NCBI GenBank assembly: GCA_904501755.1 | Contig: CAJGBV010000001.1 | Coordinates: forward strand, 96,122-160,121 | Direction: 5' to 3' | Source: Clostridiaceae bacterium | Lineage (GTDB): Bacteria; Bacillota; Clostridia; Oscillospirales; Acutalibacteraceae | Length of the DNA: 64,000 bases | Part shown: in pieces, positions 1 to 8,322 of the stretch | Layout: each line of letters begins with the position of its first letter | How positions within the stretch are numbered: position 1 is the stretch's first letter | Notes under the pieces: model-generated | What the model was told of the DNA's origin: nothing | Database searches by the model: none | The model's input: the letters and a program-made list of their open reading frames with translations, nothing else | Program-made: the position numbers and the translations under genes

Positions 1-1178
1 ATTTTTTCCATTTCACCCGGAACAGCACGTATACGCTTTTCACTTTTCAGCAAGGTTTCCCCACATTTAACATCAATTCTTACTGCACCGCAAGGCTTTG
101 TGACCCTAAAAAACAGCGACACACTTTCAGAGTCTGTACCAAAGGACTGAGGAAGCAGATATCTTACACCGTTGCCCGCAATACTTACTGCCGTATTTTC
201 TGTTTTGAGCTGTCCCTTTACATACATTGCGGCACCCTTTCCTGCTATTTCAGCCTCATCCGAAACATAGTCCACAAGATCGTGTACCTGTAGCACATTA
301 CCGCAAGAAAAAATTCCCTCAACACTTGTCTGACGGTGCTGGTCTACAACTGCACCGCTTGTTATCGGGTCAATTACTATACCCGCACCCTTTGTCAATT
401 CGTTTTCAGGAATAAGTCCAACAGACAAAAGCAGGGTATCACATTCTATGTAGCGTTTGGTTTCTTCGATAATATGCCTGTTTTCGTCAACCTGAGCTAT
501 TGTTACACCGCTTAGTCTGTCCTTGCCGTGAATCTGTGCAACGGTAGTATTAAAATAAAGCGGTATACCGAAATCATCAAGACACTGAACTATATTTCGG
601 GTAAGTCCACCTGAATATGACATAATTTCACAGACAGCCTCAACCTTTGTTCCTTCAAGAGTCATTCTTCTTGCCATTATAAGACCTATATCGCCCGAGC
701 CTAAAATAACAGCCTTTTTACCAACCTTATAACCCTCAATATTAACAAGCTTCTGTGCAGTTCCCGCACTGTAAACGCCTGAAGGTCGGCTTCCTGCAAT
801 ATTGAGTGCTCCTCTGCTTCGCTCTCTGCAGCCCATAGCAAGTATAACCGCCTTTGCCTGTATCTCAAGAACTCCATTTTTATTTACGGCAGTTACAACT
901 CTATCCTTTGTCACACCTATTACAGTTGTTTCGCAAAGAACCTCTATATTTCTTAGCTTCACCATTTCCTCATAATGAGCCGCATATTCAGGGCCCGTCA
1001 GTTCTTTACCAAGCTTATGAAGGCCGAAACCGCTATGTATACACTGGCGTAAAATTCCGCCTGCCTGCTTTTCTCTGTCAAGCACCAGTATATCCCTTAT
1101 ACCGCTGTCATACGCTGCACAGGCAGCGGCAAGACCGGCAGGGCCACCACCTATAATTACAATATCGTGTTTTTCCAT
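1..1178 (-). CDS. FAD/NAD(P)-dependent oxidoreductase of the anaerobic glycerol-3-phosphate dehydrogenase group, truncated at window edge
   Basis: The gene starts at an ATG at 1178 behind AGAGG and stays open to base 1, so about 392 codons are visible and the C-terminus is missing. Two dinucleotide-binding motifs are readable: an N-terminal GGGPAG for FAD, and a central GSGDIG for NAD(P). This is the two-Rossmann pyridine-nucleotide oxidoreductase layout. It lies 9 nt behind the glpA-like gene, and in many Firmicutes this pair is followed by a small DUF1667 gene, which would lie outside the window. Inferred role: electron transfer partner in cytoplasmic oxidation of glycerol 3-phosphate to dihydroxyacetone phosphate. 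The family is clear; the exact electron acceptor cannot be read from the sequence. Confidence 0.85.
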   Translation of the reverse strand, partial: MEKHDIVIIGGGPAGLAAACAAYDSGIRDILVLDREKQAGGILRQCIHSGFGLHKLGKELTGPEYAAHYEEMVKLRNIEVLCETTVIGVTKDRVVTAVNKNGVLEIQAKAVILAMGCRERSRGALNIAGSRPSGVYSAGTAQKLVNIEGYKVGKKAVILGSGDIGLIMARRMTLEGTKVEAVCEIMSYSGGLTRNIVQCLDDFGIPLYFNTTVAQIHGKDRLSGVTIAQVDENRHIIEETKRYIECDTLLLSVGLIPENELTKGAGIVIDPITSGAVVDQHRQTSVEGIFSCGNVLQVHDLVDYVSDEAEIAGKGAAMYVKGQLKTENTAVSIAGNGVRYLLPQSFGTDSESVSLFFRVTKPCGAVRIDVKCGETLLKSEKRIRAVPGEMEK

Positions 1179-1187
1179 ATTCTACCT

Positions 1188-2621
1188 CTATAGCTTTCCT
1201 GAAAGAATTTCAGAAGCCTTTCCTTTTTTTGTAATTTGTTCCATAGGAATACCCGTTTCTTCGCTTAAAATTCTCATTAGCGTAGGTACACAAAATCCGC
1301 CCTGACATCTGCCCATAGAGCTTCTTGTACGCCTTTTAATACCATCAATATCACAGGGGCGTGGCTCTCTGCGAATTGCCGCCCGTATTTCCCCCTCTGT
1401 AACCTGTTCACATCTGCAAACCATTTTACCGTAAAGGGAATTCTTCTTTATAAATTCATTCTTTTCATCAGTGCTCATTTTGGAAAAGAAATTAGGGTCA
1501 TCCATTTCTCCGTCCCAATTTTGCTTTGCTATAAGCTCAAGTCCGTCAGACTTAAGCTCATCCACGGCATACTGCGCAATAGCCACACAGCTTGTAAGTC
1601 CGGGAGAATCAATAGCGGCAATATTAAATAGTCCATCAACTTTCTTGCTGGGTTCAATAATAAAATCTCCTGAAGAAATTGAAGCACGAACACCTGTAAA
1701 GGATGTAATTACTGCTCTATAATCCACCTTTTCACTGCTAAGACCTGCTTTTCTTTTTATAGTTTCAAGGCCCTGAGCAGTTGTATCGGTAAATTCAGGT
1801 GAATCAACTGCTTCGGCAGTAGGTCCTACAAGCAAATTGCCGTGAACAGTAGGTGTAACCAAGACGCCTTTTCCCGATTTCGTAGGAATCTGAAATATTG
1901 TATGCTTTACCAGGTTTCCCTCTGTTTTATCAAGCAACATATATTCACCTTTTCTGGCAATTATCTCTATACTGTCGTCCCCGCAAAGTGAGGCTATTTT
2001 TCCGCTAAGGCAACCCGCACAGTTGATTATACGCTTAGCCTCTGCTCTTTCACCCTCAACGGAAGAAATTACAAAGATACTGTCGTTTTTATCAATATGG
2101 GCAACCTCGAAATTTCGCCTGAGTTCAACTCCGTTCTTCATGGCATTTCCCACAGCAGCTATACATAGCTCATAGGGCGAAATAATACCTGCCGTCCGAG
2201 ATACCAAAACCTTGGTAATTTTCTCGGACAAAGCAGGCTCTTCTTCTCTCGCTTTATCTCCCGAAATGATTTCAACTTGGGGTATGTTATTTTTTATAGC
2301 CCTTTCATGAAGTGCATCAAGCTCTTTTTCGCCCTCACTGTCAAAGGCACAAACAAAAGAGCCGTTATTTAAAATAGGTACCTTAAGCTTTTCTGCCGCT
2401 TCATAAAGAAGAGGTACTCCTCTACTGTTCATAAGTGCTTTCAAGGTATCGGGGTCAGGGTCAAATCCGCCGTGAACAATCCCGCTGTTTGCCTTACTCG
2501 CACCGCAAGAAACATCATTTTCTTTTTCAATAAGCAGTATGTTAAGGTTATATTTAGACAGTTCTCTTGCCGTAAAAGCACCTATAACACCTGCACCTAT
2601 AATTGCTATATCATATACCAT
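1188..2621 (-). CDS. GlpA-like glycerol-3-phosphate dehydrogenase with C-terminal BFD-type [2Fe-2S] domain
   Basis: The 477-aa protein opens with the FAD motif GAGVIGAFTARELS and continues as a DAO-type FAD oxidoreductase to about residue 380. From about residue 400 there is a bacterioferredoxin-associated-ferredoxin-like region with Cys402, Cys404, Cys439 and Cys444, the usual [2Fe-2S] ligands of that domain. This architecture is that of clostridial GlpA-like proteins. Start at 2621 is preceded by GGGGGAG. It belongs to the glpP operon, which supports glycerol 3-phosphate as substrate, although L-2-hydroxyglutarate dehydrogenases share the N-terminal fold. A small hairpin lies between it and the upstream mgtC-like gene. 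Confidence 0.85.
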   Translation of the reverse strand: MVYDIAIIGAGVIGAFTARELSKYNLNILLIEKENDVSCGASKANSGIVHGGFDPDPDTLKALMNSRGVPLLYEAAEKLKVPILNNGSFVCAFDSEGEKELDALHERAIKNNIPQVEIISGDKAREEEPALSEKITKVLVSRTAGIISPYELCIAAVGNAMKNGVELRRNFEVAHIDKNDSIFVISSVEGERAEAKRIINCAGCLSGKIASLCGDDSIEIIARKGEYMLLDKTEGNLVKHTIFQIPTKSGKGVLVTPTVHGNLLVGPTAEAVDSPEFTDTTAQGLETIKRKAGLSSEKVDYRAVITSFTGVRASISSGDFIIEPSKKVDGLFNIAAIDSPGLTSCVAIAQYAVDELKSDGLELIAKQNWDGEMDDPNFFSKMSTDEKNEFIKKNSLYGKMVCRCEQVTEGEIRAAIRREPRPCDIDGIKRRTRSSMGRCQGGFCVPTLMRILSEETGIPMEQITKKGKASEILSGKL

Positions 2622-2644
2622 ATCTATTTCTCCCCCAAAAATAC

Positions 2645-2663
2645 AGAGCGGTAATTCCGCTCT
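2645..2663 (-). terminator. Short hairpin between mgtC-like and glpA-like genes
   Basis: A 7-bp stem (AGAGCGG / CCGCTCT) with a 5-nt loop directly follows the mgtC-like stop codon, and a GTATTTTT run follows on the minus strand. It could act as a partial intra-operon terminator or mRNA processing or stability element that sets the ratio of upstream to downstream genes. Confidence 0.45.
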
Positions 2664-3327
2664 ATATTTTTTCTATTTTTTTAATACTTGTATCGGTAAG
2701 CAGTGACGCAATAACAAGGTCGGCAGTATTTTCGTCCGAATCAACCACGCTTACTATAACACTTAAATCCTCCTGTCGTTCCATTGAAGCAACATGGAAA
2801 GCGCTCTCTGTTATATATTTATAGGCATTTCCGAAATCCTCGGGATTTTCAGGATAAATTCTGATTTTGCAAATCTTTTCCTTGCTTTTATTCTGCAACA
2901 TTCTTGTAACGGGACGCAATGCAAGCATAACACCGATAATAATAACCGCCATTACAATACTTACAAAATAATAACCCGAGCCTATTATCAGTCCAAGACA
3001 GGCGGTTGCCCAAAGTCCCGCCGCAGTAGTAAGACCGCGTATACGCTTTCCGTGAACAAGAATACATCCGGCACCCAAAAAACCTATTCCGCTTACCACC
3101 TGAGCACCGATTCGCATTACATCTCCGCCGAAATCCTCAACAATAAGCTGACTCATTACCATAACTCCCGCACTGCCAAGACACACAAGGATATGCGTTC
3201 TGAGTCCGGCATCATGATTTGTTCCTGAGCGCTCAACACCGATTATGCCTCCAAGAATTACAGCAACAATAAATCTCACAATTATATCAAGAGCGTTCGA
3301 AGGAAACATACTAAAAAAGTCAGACAT
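2662..3327 (-). CDS. MgtC/SapB family membrane protein
   Basis: The 221-aa protein has an N-terminal hydrophobic region of about four helices (residues 12-140), including the family signature around GGIIGVERS and a Gly-rich segment GIGFLGAGCILVHG. A soluble C-terminal part (about 150-221) resembles the ACT-like tail of MgtC proteins. MgtC proteins modulate membrane ATPases or Mg2+ homeostasis, and the molecular activity of this one cannot be stated. The start overlaps the end of glpP by 8 nt, so the two are translationally linked, which is an odd partner for a glycerol-3-phosphate regulator. Confidence 0.85.
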   Translation of the reverse strand: MSDFFSMFPSNALDIIVRFIVAVILGGIIGVERSGTNHDAGLRTHILVCLGSAGVMVMSQLIVEDFGGDVMRIGAQVVSGIGFLGAGCILVHGKRIRGLTTAAGLWATACLGLIIGSGYYFVSIVMAVIIIGVMLALRPVTRMLQNKSKEKICKIRIYPENPEDFGNAYKYITESAFHVASMERQEDLSVIVSVVDSDENTADLVIASLLTDTSIKKIEKI

Positions 3328-3880
3328 ACCACAAATCTTCCTTTCCTGTCGAAACTGCCGAAGCTCCGCTGGAGAGGGCTTCGGTTATTTCAGCCTTACT
3401 TTCAATAAGACCGCCTGCAATAACAGGAATACCGCGAGAAGCAAAACGGGAAATAACCTTTCCGATAACACCGGGAATAATCTCTATGAAATCAGGAGAG
3501 CAAACCGAAAGCATTTCCTCAATACTCTCAATTCCCTGAGAATCCAGAGCAAAGAAACGCTGTACCGTAATAAGCCCCATATCCTTAGCCTGACGTATAA
3601 GCTTACCTCTTGTGCTTATGATTCCGTCAACGCCCAAATTTGCAAGGAACTGAATTCCTGTTTTATCACTGGCAATTCCATCGGCAAGGTCAATATGAAC
3701 AAGTATATACTTTCCCGCACCGTGCACTGCTTCAATATCCTCCTTTATTGTAAGAAGATCAGCCTTCATATGCACAAGAATCTCTGCAGGAGATTTAAGT
3801 GCCTTGGAAAGCTCAGAAGCATGTACCGTTGCTATAACGGGAAATTGTTCAAGAGAATCTTTAAACTCATTTAAGGTCAT
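3320..3880 (-). CDS. glpP: Glycerol-3-phosphate-responsive antiterminator, GlpP family
   Basis: The 186-aa TIM-barrel-like protein has the family features HIDLADGIASDKTG, the GVDGIIST segment and EIIPGVIGKVI near the C-terminus. In Bacillus subtilis GlpP binds glycerol 3-phosphate and the leader mRNA of glp genes so that transcription passes a terminator. I chose the ATG at 3880 because AAAGGTGA lies 6 nt upstream. A longer reading to 3958 would translate the terminator hairpin itself and lacks a ribosome binding site. It is the first gene of the minus-strand operon, and its own leader carries the predicted target hairpin, so autoregulation is likely. Confidence 0.9.
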   Translation of the reverse strand: MTLNEFKDSLEQFPVIATVHASELSKALKSPAEILVHMKADLLTIKEDIEAVHGAGKYILVHIDLADGIASDKTGIQFLANLGVDGIISTRGKLIRQAKDMGLITVQRFFALDSQGIESIEEMLSVCSPDFIEIIPGVIGKVISRFASRGIPVIAGGLIESKAEITEALSSGASAVSTGKEDLWYV

Positions 3881-3900
3881 AAAAATCACCTTTTTCCAAA

Positions 3901-3955
3901 AAAATAAAAAAAGACGCAAAAAACCACAGGGTTCAACCTGTAGCTTTTGCATCTC
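3901..3955 (-). promoter_or_regulatory. Leader terminator hairpin, probable GlpP antitermination target
   Basis: Minus-strand RNA folds into a stem of about 18 bp (arms 3911-3930 and 3937-3955, with G-U pairs) closed by a small loop and followed by a run of U (3901-3910). It sits between the promoter and glpP, where glp leaders carry a glycerol-3-phosphate-controlled terminator. Confidence 0.7.
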
Positions 3956-3976
3956 CATAACTCATTCAGCGAAAAT

Positions 3977-4005
3977 ATTCTAACACATATTTATTATATT
4001 GTCAA
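3977..4005 (-). promoter_or_regulatory. Sigma-A promoter of the glp operon
   Basis: Minus strand reads TTGACA (4000-4005), a 17-nt spacer and TAGAAT (3977-3982). It lies just past the mscL stop and drives the leader hairpin and glpP. Confidence 0.8.
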
Positions 4006-4010
4006 CACAA

Positions 4011-4475
4011 TTATTCCGCTTTTTTATCCTCTTTTAACATATCGCGGATTTCTTTAAGAACAGATATTTCATCCTCTACGGGAGCTGCCGATTCCTCAGC
4101 CTTTTCCTCTTCTTCCTTTTTCTTGTGAAGAAGATCCTGAAGCTTCTTTTCGGCATTCATCATAACCTTAAGAGCAACAAAAATAGAGAAAGCGATAATA
4201 AGAAAATCTATTATAGACTGTAAGAATACACCGTATGTAACGGCATTTTCGGGAACAATCTCAACGCCATTTTCAACAACTGCCTTTGAAATAACATATT
4301 TAAGGTCAGAAAGATTTCCCTGTCCTGTCATAGCACCGATAAGCGGATTAATGATGTTATTAACAAGTGCGGTTACAATTTCCTTAAAGGCACCGCCCAC
4401 AACAACACCGACAGCCATATCAAGCACATTGCCCTTCATAGCAAACTCTTTAAATTCCTGAAAAAACTTTTTCAT
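4011..4475 (-). CDS. mscL: Large-conductance mechanosensitive channel
   Basis: The 154-aa protein begins with the amphipathic N-terminal helix and pore helix typical of MscL (FKEFAMKGNVLDMAVGVVVG, residues about 9-28). A periplasmic loop follows, then a second membrane helix at about 85-107 and a Lys/Glu-rich cytoplasmic helix. MscL opens under membrane tension to release solutes during osmotic downshock. The length and topology are usual, and the C-terminal helix is somewhat longer than average. The start has GGGGGAAA 6 nt upstream. It is a single-gene unit with its own promoter and ends just before the glp promoter. Confidence 0.95.
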   Translation of the reverse strand: MKKFFQEFKEFAMKGNVLDMAVGVVVGGAFKEIVTALVNNIINPLIGAMTGQGNLSDLKYVISKAVVENGVEIVPENAVTYGVFLQSIIDFLIIAFSIFVALKVMMNAEKKLQDLLHKKKEEEEKAEESAAPVEDEISVLKEIRDMLKEDKKAE

Positions 4476-4511
4476 TTAAGTTTCCCCCAACGTATTTAAT
4501 TTTATGTCGTC

Positions 4512-4540
4512 ATTGTACCACAGACTTCTCAAGAAATCAA
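4512..4540 (-). promoter_or_regulatory. Sigma-A promoter of mscL
   Basis: Minus strand TTGATT (4535-4540), 17-nt spacer, TACAAT (4512-4517). Confidence 0.7.
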
Positions 4541-4541
4541 T

Positions 4542-4569
4542 AAAAACCGCAGAAATTTCTGCGGTTTTT
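4542..4569 (-). terminator. Intrinsic terminator of the Gfo/Idh operon
   Basis: A near-perfect palindrome AAAAACCGCAGAAA / TTTCTGCGGTTTTT follows the dehydrogenase stop. T-runs exist on both sides, and it directly precedes the mscL promoter. Confidence 0.85.
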
Positions 4570-4573
4570 ATTA

Positions 4574-5743
4574 TTAGACTCTACCGTAAGAAGAGCTATT
4601 ATCTTCAAATACTTCTACAGTATCCTTTTTTGCCTTTGAGCCTTTTACCCTTTTCATAAGCTCTGATTTATAAAGTTCGGCATCAAAAGGAATTTCAATC
4701 TCTTTATTAAGAAAATCCGAAAGATGCATAGCGTTTGATAAAATCAGTCCGTTTATACCCTCTCTGCCGTCAGCAACAAGCTCACCCTTTGAGAGAATTT
4801 TATCGGCAAAGGCATTGAGAACCCCTACATGAGCAGTGTGCTGTCCATCGGTTTCTACTTCGATTTCCTTTACGGGAATAGCAGCAAAGGGTCTTTGATT
4901 TGTAGCAGAAAATTCCTGCTCAGTCATTTCAAACTCCCAAACCCTGAGTTTTCCGTCCTCCACAACAAGCTTTGCCTTATCCATCTGTATTTCAAATCTG
5001 TTTGAGCCGCATCCGTCACCGGTGGTGGTAATAAACGTACCTGTTGCACCATTTTCGTACTCTACATAAGCGGTAACATCATCCTCAACCTCAATATCGT
5101 GCCATTTACCATATTTAAGCTTTGCGTGTACTTTAACAGGCATACCGCATATCCATTGCCATAAATCAAGCTGATGAGGACACTGATTAAGCAGAACTCC
5201 TCCGCCCTCTCCTGCCCAGGTAGCGCGCCAATCTCCTGAGTTATAATAAGCCTGAGATCGATACCAGTTTGTTATAAGCCAGTTAGTTCTTCTTATTTGT
5301 CCGTATTTCCCCGATTTGACAAGCTCACGCATCTTCCTGTAAAGACAGTTTGTTCGCTGATTAAACATCATACCGAATACAACATCGGGATTTTCATCAG
5401 CCACAGCATTCATTTCTTCAACCTGCTGAGTATAAACTCCTGCGGGCTTTTCCACCATAACGTGTATTCCCTTTTTCATACTCATTATAGCAAGGTTTGT
5501 ATGGTCATAATGAGGTACAGCCACAAGACAAGCATCAATTTTTTTGCTGTCCAGCATTTCCTCTGCAGAACTAAAATAGCTTACATCCTCTCCAAACACA
5601 CCCTTAGCGGCTTCAAGACGACTATCCTTTATATCTGCTATAGCAGTTAGCACAACATCGGGACACTTGCCATTAAAAACATTATCCGCGTGAGCACTTC
5701 CCATATTACCGTAACCGATTATACCAAGTCTTATTTTCTCCAT
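4574..5743 (-). CDS. Gfo/Idh/MocA family NAD(P)-dependent sugar or inositol dehydrogenase
   Basis: The 389-aa protein has an N-terminal Rossmann motif (GIIGYGNMGSAH) and the family active-site segment VEKPAG near residue 98. A C-terminal alpha/beta dimerisation domain carries the substrate His region (NQCPHQLDLWQWICG). Family members oxidise or epimerise sugars, inositols or sugar acids. It is the last gene of a three-gene minus-strand operon with two TIM-barrel isomerases, an arrangement common in catabolism of inositol-like or keto-sugar compounds. The precise substrate is not readable. Expression is probably controlled by the divergent AraC regulator at 7472. Confidence 0.9.
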   Translation of the reverse strand: MEKIRLGIIGYGNMGSAHADNVFNGKCPDVVLTAIADIKDSRLEAAKGVFGEDVSYFSSAEEMLDSKKIDACLVAVPHYDHTNLAIMSMKKGIHVMVEKPAGVYTQQVEEMNAVADENPDVVFGMMFNQRTNCLYRKMRELVKSGKYGQIRRTNWLITNWYRSQAYYNSGDWRATWAGEGGGVLLNQCPHQLDLWQWICGMPVKVHAKLKYGKWHDIEVEDDVTAYVEYENGATGTFITTTGDGCGSNRFEIQMDKAKLVVEDGKLRVWEFEMTEQEFSATNQRPFAAIPVKEIEVETDGQHTAHVGVLNAFADKILSKGELVADGREGINGLILSNAMHLSDFLNKEIEIPFDAELYKSELMKRVKGSKAKKDTVEVFEDNSSSYGRV

Positions 5744-5758
5744 AATTTATATACTCCT

Positions 5759-6508
5759 TTACTTAAAGCCCATAGCCTTAAGATTATTATAGCTTCTCTT
5801 CAAACATTCAAAGGGGTCTTCACCGTAACATTCATCCTGTTCCACCAGCATATATTTTGTACCCGCTTTTTCAGCCTTGCCGAATACTCTGTCAAAATTA
5901 ATATTCCCCTCACCTATAACCGCCATTTTTCTGTCAAAAGTATGGTCCTTAAGGTGAATACAGGGCACTCTGCCCGAAAGTTTTTCTATCCAGAAAGCCG
6001 GGTCAGCACCTGCCGTCTGAACCCAATATGTATCAAGAGTAAATCCTAAAAGGTCGGCAGGAAACATTTCTTCATAATGGGCAAGTATCGTCTTATTTTC
6101 ATATCTTGCAAACTCGTGGGCGTGGTTATGGTACATAAGATATTTACCGTTTTCTTTAAGCACCTTAGCTGCCGACATAAACTTTTGCGCGAGTAAATCA
6201 GGAGTTTCGCCCTTTTCGACACTGAATGCAAAATGTCCTATTCCAACATAGTCACAGCCTAAAACCGAATGGACTTGCACTACACTTTTTGTTTCTTCGG
6301 TTATTTTAACAGGCGGTGTATGGGTAATAACGCAGGAAAGACCGTTTTTGTTCAGTTCACCCTTTAGCCAGTCGGCGTCATACTCACAGGTTCCCGAAAT
6401 CTGCACATATTCATAGCCTATATCTGCAACCTTTTTTAAGGACTCGGCAAGCTCGTCTGTGGTTTTGCAAAAATCTCTTAATGTATAAAACTGAGCACCA
6501 ATTCTCAT
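5759..6508 (-). CDS. Sugar phosphate isomerase/epimerase, TIM barrel (AP endonuclease 2 family)
   Basis: The 249-aa protein starts MRIGAQFYTLRD and shows the metal-binding pattern of the xylose-isomerase-like TIM barrel: YHNHAHEF (about residue 125), LDTYW, HLKDH and VEQDE towards the C-terminus. These residues would hold a divalent metal for aldose-ketose isomerisation, epimerisation or dehydration. The start overlaps the upstream gene's stop as TAATG, so translation is coupled. The second paralogue next to it suggests two successive steps of one pathway. Substrate unknown. Confidence 0.85.
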   Translation of the reverse strand: MRIGAQFYTLRDFCKTTDELAESLKKVADIGYEYVQISGTCEYDADWLKGELNKNGLSCVITHTPPVKITEETKSVVQVHSVLGCDYVGIGHFAFSVEKGETPDLLAQKFMSAAKVLKENGKYLMYHNHAHEFARYENKTILAHYEEMFPADLLGFTLDTYWVQTAGADPAFWIEKLSGRVPCIHLKDHTFDRKMAVIGEGNINFDRVFGKAEKAGTKYMLVEQDECYGEDPFECLKRSYNNLKAMGFK

Positions 6509-7341
6509 TACAGCATCCCCTTTAAAGCAACACAGGCAGCATCAAAGGCTTCATCCCCACTGCTATAGCTTGTAATTCCTATTTTAGATTCTTCCCCTGC
6601 CTGTTCAAGCGCTTCAAGTCCACTGAATACCTTCAGATGAGGCTCAACGGTAACCGCATTTCCACCGCGCTTTATATATTCTTTTAAAATATAGGGAAGA
6701 TTACCCACACCTTGTCCTGCAGGAACAACATTACCGTCATAAAGGGCATCCTTGATATGAAGATAATACACATAATCCTTAAGCATTTCATAGGCCTTAA
6801 CTGTATCCTGACCGCTTTGTATAAAATTAGCAGGGTCAAATACACACTTAAGCTCAGTAAAGGTTTTGTGAAGGTCAAGACATCTTTCTGCAATATCTCC
6901 ATATATACCCTTTTCATTTTCGTGGCAAAGATTTACACCATACTGTTCTGCCACTTCAAGCATTTTACCAAGACGATCAATTACCTCTCCTCTTATATCT
7001 TTAGGAGATATGGTTTTAGGATAATAAAAGGAAAACATACGTATATTTTTCGTGTCCATAACATTAGCAATTTCACAGGTATGTCTTAGTAACTCCAGAT
7101 GCCCACTAAAATCATCACATCCTATAGTGGTTTTACCTATTGGAGAGCCGATACTCCATACACAAAGACCGTTAGCATCAAGCTTTGACTTAACCTCCTT
7201 AGCCTTATGGATAGAAATCTCCGATACATTTGTACCATCTACATTACGAATCTCAAGCCCCTGAAGTTTATTTCGTTTCATGGCGAGTATTTGACTGTCA
7301 ATCAAAGGACTTGCTTCGTCTGCAAAAGCATAAATATTCAT
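6508..7341 (-). CDS. Sugar phosphate isomerase/epimerase, TIM barrel, second paralogue
   Basis: A 277-aa xylose-isomerase-like TIM barrel with CHENEKGIYGD, FDPANFIQSG, YLHIKDALYDG and VEPHL, which supply the usual metal-binding Glu, Asp, His and Glu. I start at ATG 7341, 7 nt behind AGAGGTG. A TTG two codons upstream would leave only 1 nt to that ribosome binding site. It is the first gene of the operon. It resembles hydroxypyruvate-isomerase or inosose-isomerase-like proteins in overall layout, but neither can be chosen from sequence alone. Confidence 0.85.
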   Translation of the reverse strand: MNIYAFADEASPLIDSQILAMKRNKLQGLEIRNVDGTNVSEISIHKAKEVKSKLDANGLCVWSIGSPIGKTTIGCDDFSGHLELLRHTCEIANVMDTKNIRMFSFYYPKTISPKDIRGEVIDRLGKMLEVAEQYGVNLCHENEKGIYGDIAERCLDLHKTFTELKCVFDPANFIQSGQDTVKAYEMLKDYVYYLHIKDALYDGNVVPAGQGVGNLPYILKEYIKRGGNAVTVEPHLKVFSGLEALEQAGEESKIGITSYSSGDEAFDAACVALKGML

Positions 7342-7371
7342 AACCAAACACCTCTTTTAATTTATATTTTT

Positions 7372-7400
7372 ATTATAAATCTGTTATATTTTCATATCAA
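7372..7400 (-). promoter_or_regulatory. Promoter of the isomerase/dehydrogenase operon
   Basis: Minus strand TTGATA (7395-7400), 17-nt spacer, TATAAT (7372-7377). It faces away from the regulator promoter 24 nt further on, so one bound regulator could control both. Confidence 0.7.
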
Positions 7401-7423
7401 TTACAAATAATGCCTAAAAAACA

Positions 7424-7452
7424 TTGCAAAAATCACTATTTGGATGTATAGT
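7424..7452 (+). promoter_or_regulatory. Promoter of the AraC regulator at 7472
   Basis: TTGCAA (7424-7429), 17-nt spacer, TATAGT (7447-7452). Confidence 0.7.
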
Positions 7453-7471
7453 TAAAAAAGGAGATGTTTAT

Positions 7472-8275
7472 ATGGATATTAAAATCACTTCTGTATGGTG
7501 CACAACCAAAAATCCCACTCAGTCACAGTTTTATTTGCATACGCATAATGAATATGAAATTTTCTGCATACTTTCAGGAAACGCACAATACTCTGTTGAA
7601 GGTAACAAGTATAAGCTTATGCCGGGTGATATTATGATAATGCGAAAAAACGAATTCCATTATCTTTTACTTAAATCAAACGAGCCTTACGAAAGAATTG
7701 TAGTAAATTTTTCTGTTGATGCAGAAATGGAAAGCAACGACCTTTTAGCCCCATTTATTTGTCGCAAGGCCGGTGAAAGAAATCATTACCGCCCTTCTTC
7801 TCTTCAATATAATCATATGCTTTACTACCTGAAAAAGCTTTGTAAAGCAAACACAATGCAAAAAAAGTCATGCTACCTTTTGCCCTTTCTTAGCGAGCTA
7901 AATGAAGCCTTTGAATTGGACTTTAATTCACAAAAGCCTACAAAGGATAAAGCAACACACATAATAAATTATATAAACAGCCATTTAGAAGAGGATATTT
8001 CCCTTACAGGTGTTTCTGAAGATTTTTTTATAAGCAGCAATCATATCAACCGCATAATAAAGGAAACCTCCGGCACTACATTTTGGGAATATGTCACAGT
8101 AAAAAGACTATCCCTTGCCAGAGAGCAAATAAAGTCGGGACGAAAACCAATAGAGGCGTGTTTTTCTTCAGGCTTTAAGGATTATGCCACCTTTTTCCGT
8201 TCCTATAAAAAGCATTTTGGTGTTTCTCCCAAAGCAGATAAAAGCCCCATCCCACTTACTGAAATTCAGAACTAA
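7472..8275 (+). CDS. AraC family transcriptional regulator of the adjacent sugar cassette
   Basis: The 267-aa protein has an N-terminal cupin sensor half (HTHNEYEIFCILSG, GDIMIMRKNEFH) and a C-terminal pair of helix-turn-helix motifs from about residue 165 (SLTGVSEDFFIS, and PIEACFSSGFKDYATFFRSY leading to KKHFGVSPK). The ATG at 7472 has AAAAGGAG 6-7 nt upstream. It is divergent from the Gfo/Idh and isomerase operon with overlapping control region, so it very likely senses a sugar-type ligand and switches that operon. Ligand unknown. Confidence 0.9.
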   Translation: MDIKITSVWCTTKNPTQSQFYLHTHNEYEIFCILSGNAQYSVEGNKYKLMPGDIMIMRKNEFHYLLLKSNEPYERIVVNFSVDAEMESNDLLAPFICRKAGERNHYRPSSLQYNHMLYYLKKLCKANTMQKKSCYLLPFLSELNEAFELDFNSQKPTKDKATHIINYINSHLEEDISLTGVSEDFFISSNHINRIIKETSGTTFWEYVTVKRLSLAREQIKSGRKPIEACFSSGFKDYATFFRSYKKHFGVSPKADKSPIPLTEIQN

Positions 8276-8276
8276 A

Positions 8277-8315
8277 AAAGCATCCTTGCATTGTACTACA
8301 ATGCAAGGATGCTTT
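8277..8315 (-). terminator. Strong hairpin terminator between the AraC gene and the VanY-like gene
   Basis: Nineteen-base arms with a one-base loop (AAAGCATCCTTGC... mirrored). The U-run is on the minus strand, so it mainly terminates the VanY-like gene, although it can stop both convergent transcripts. Confidence 0.85.
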
Positions 8316-8322
8316 AATACTA

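Noticed and set aside
3881..3958. Longer GlpP N-terminus starting at 3958
   Set aside because: It would translate through the leader hairpin, with no ribosome binding site upstream.
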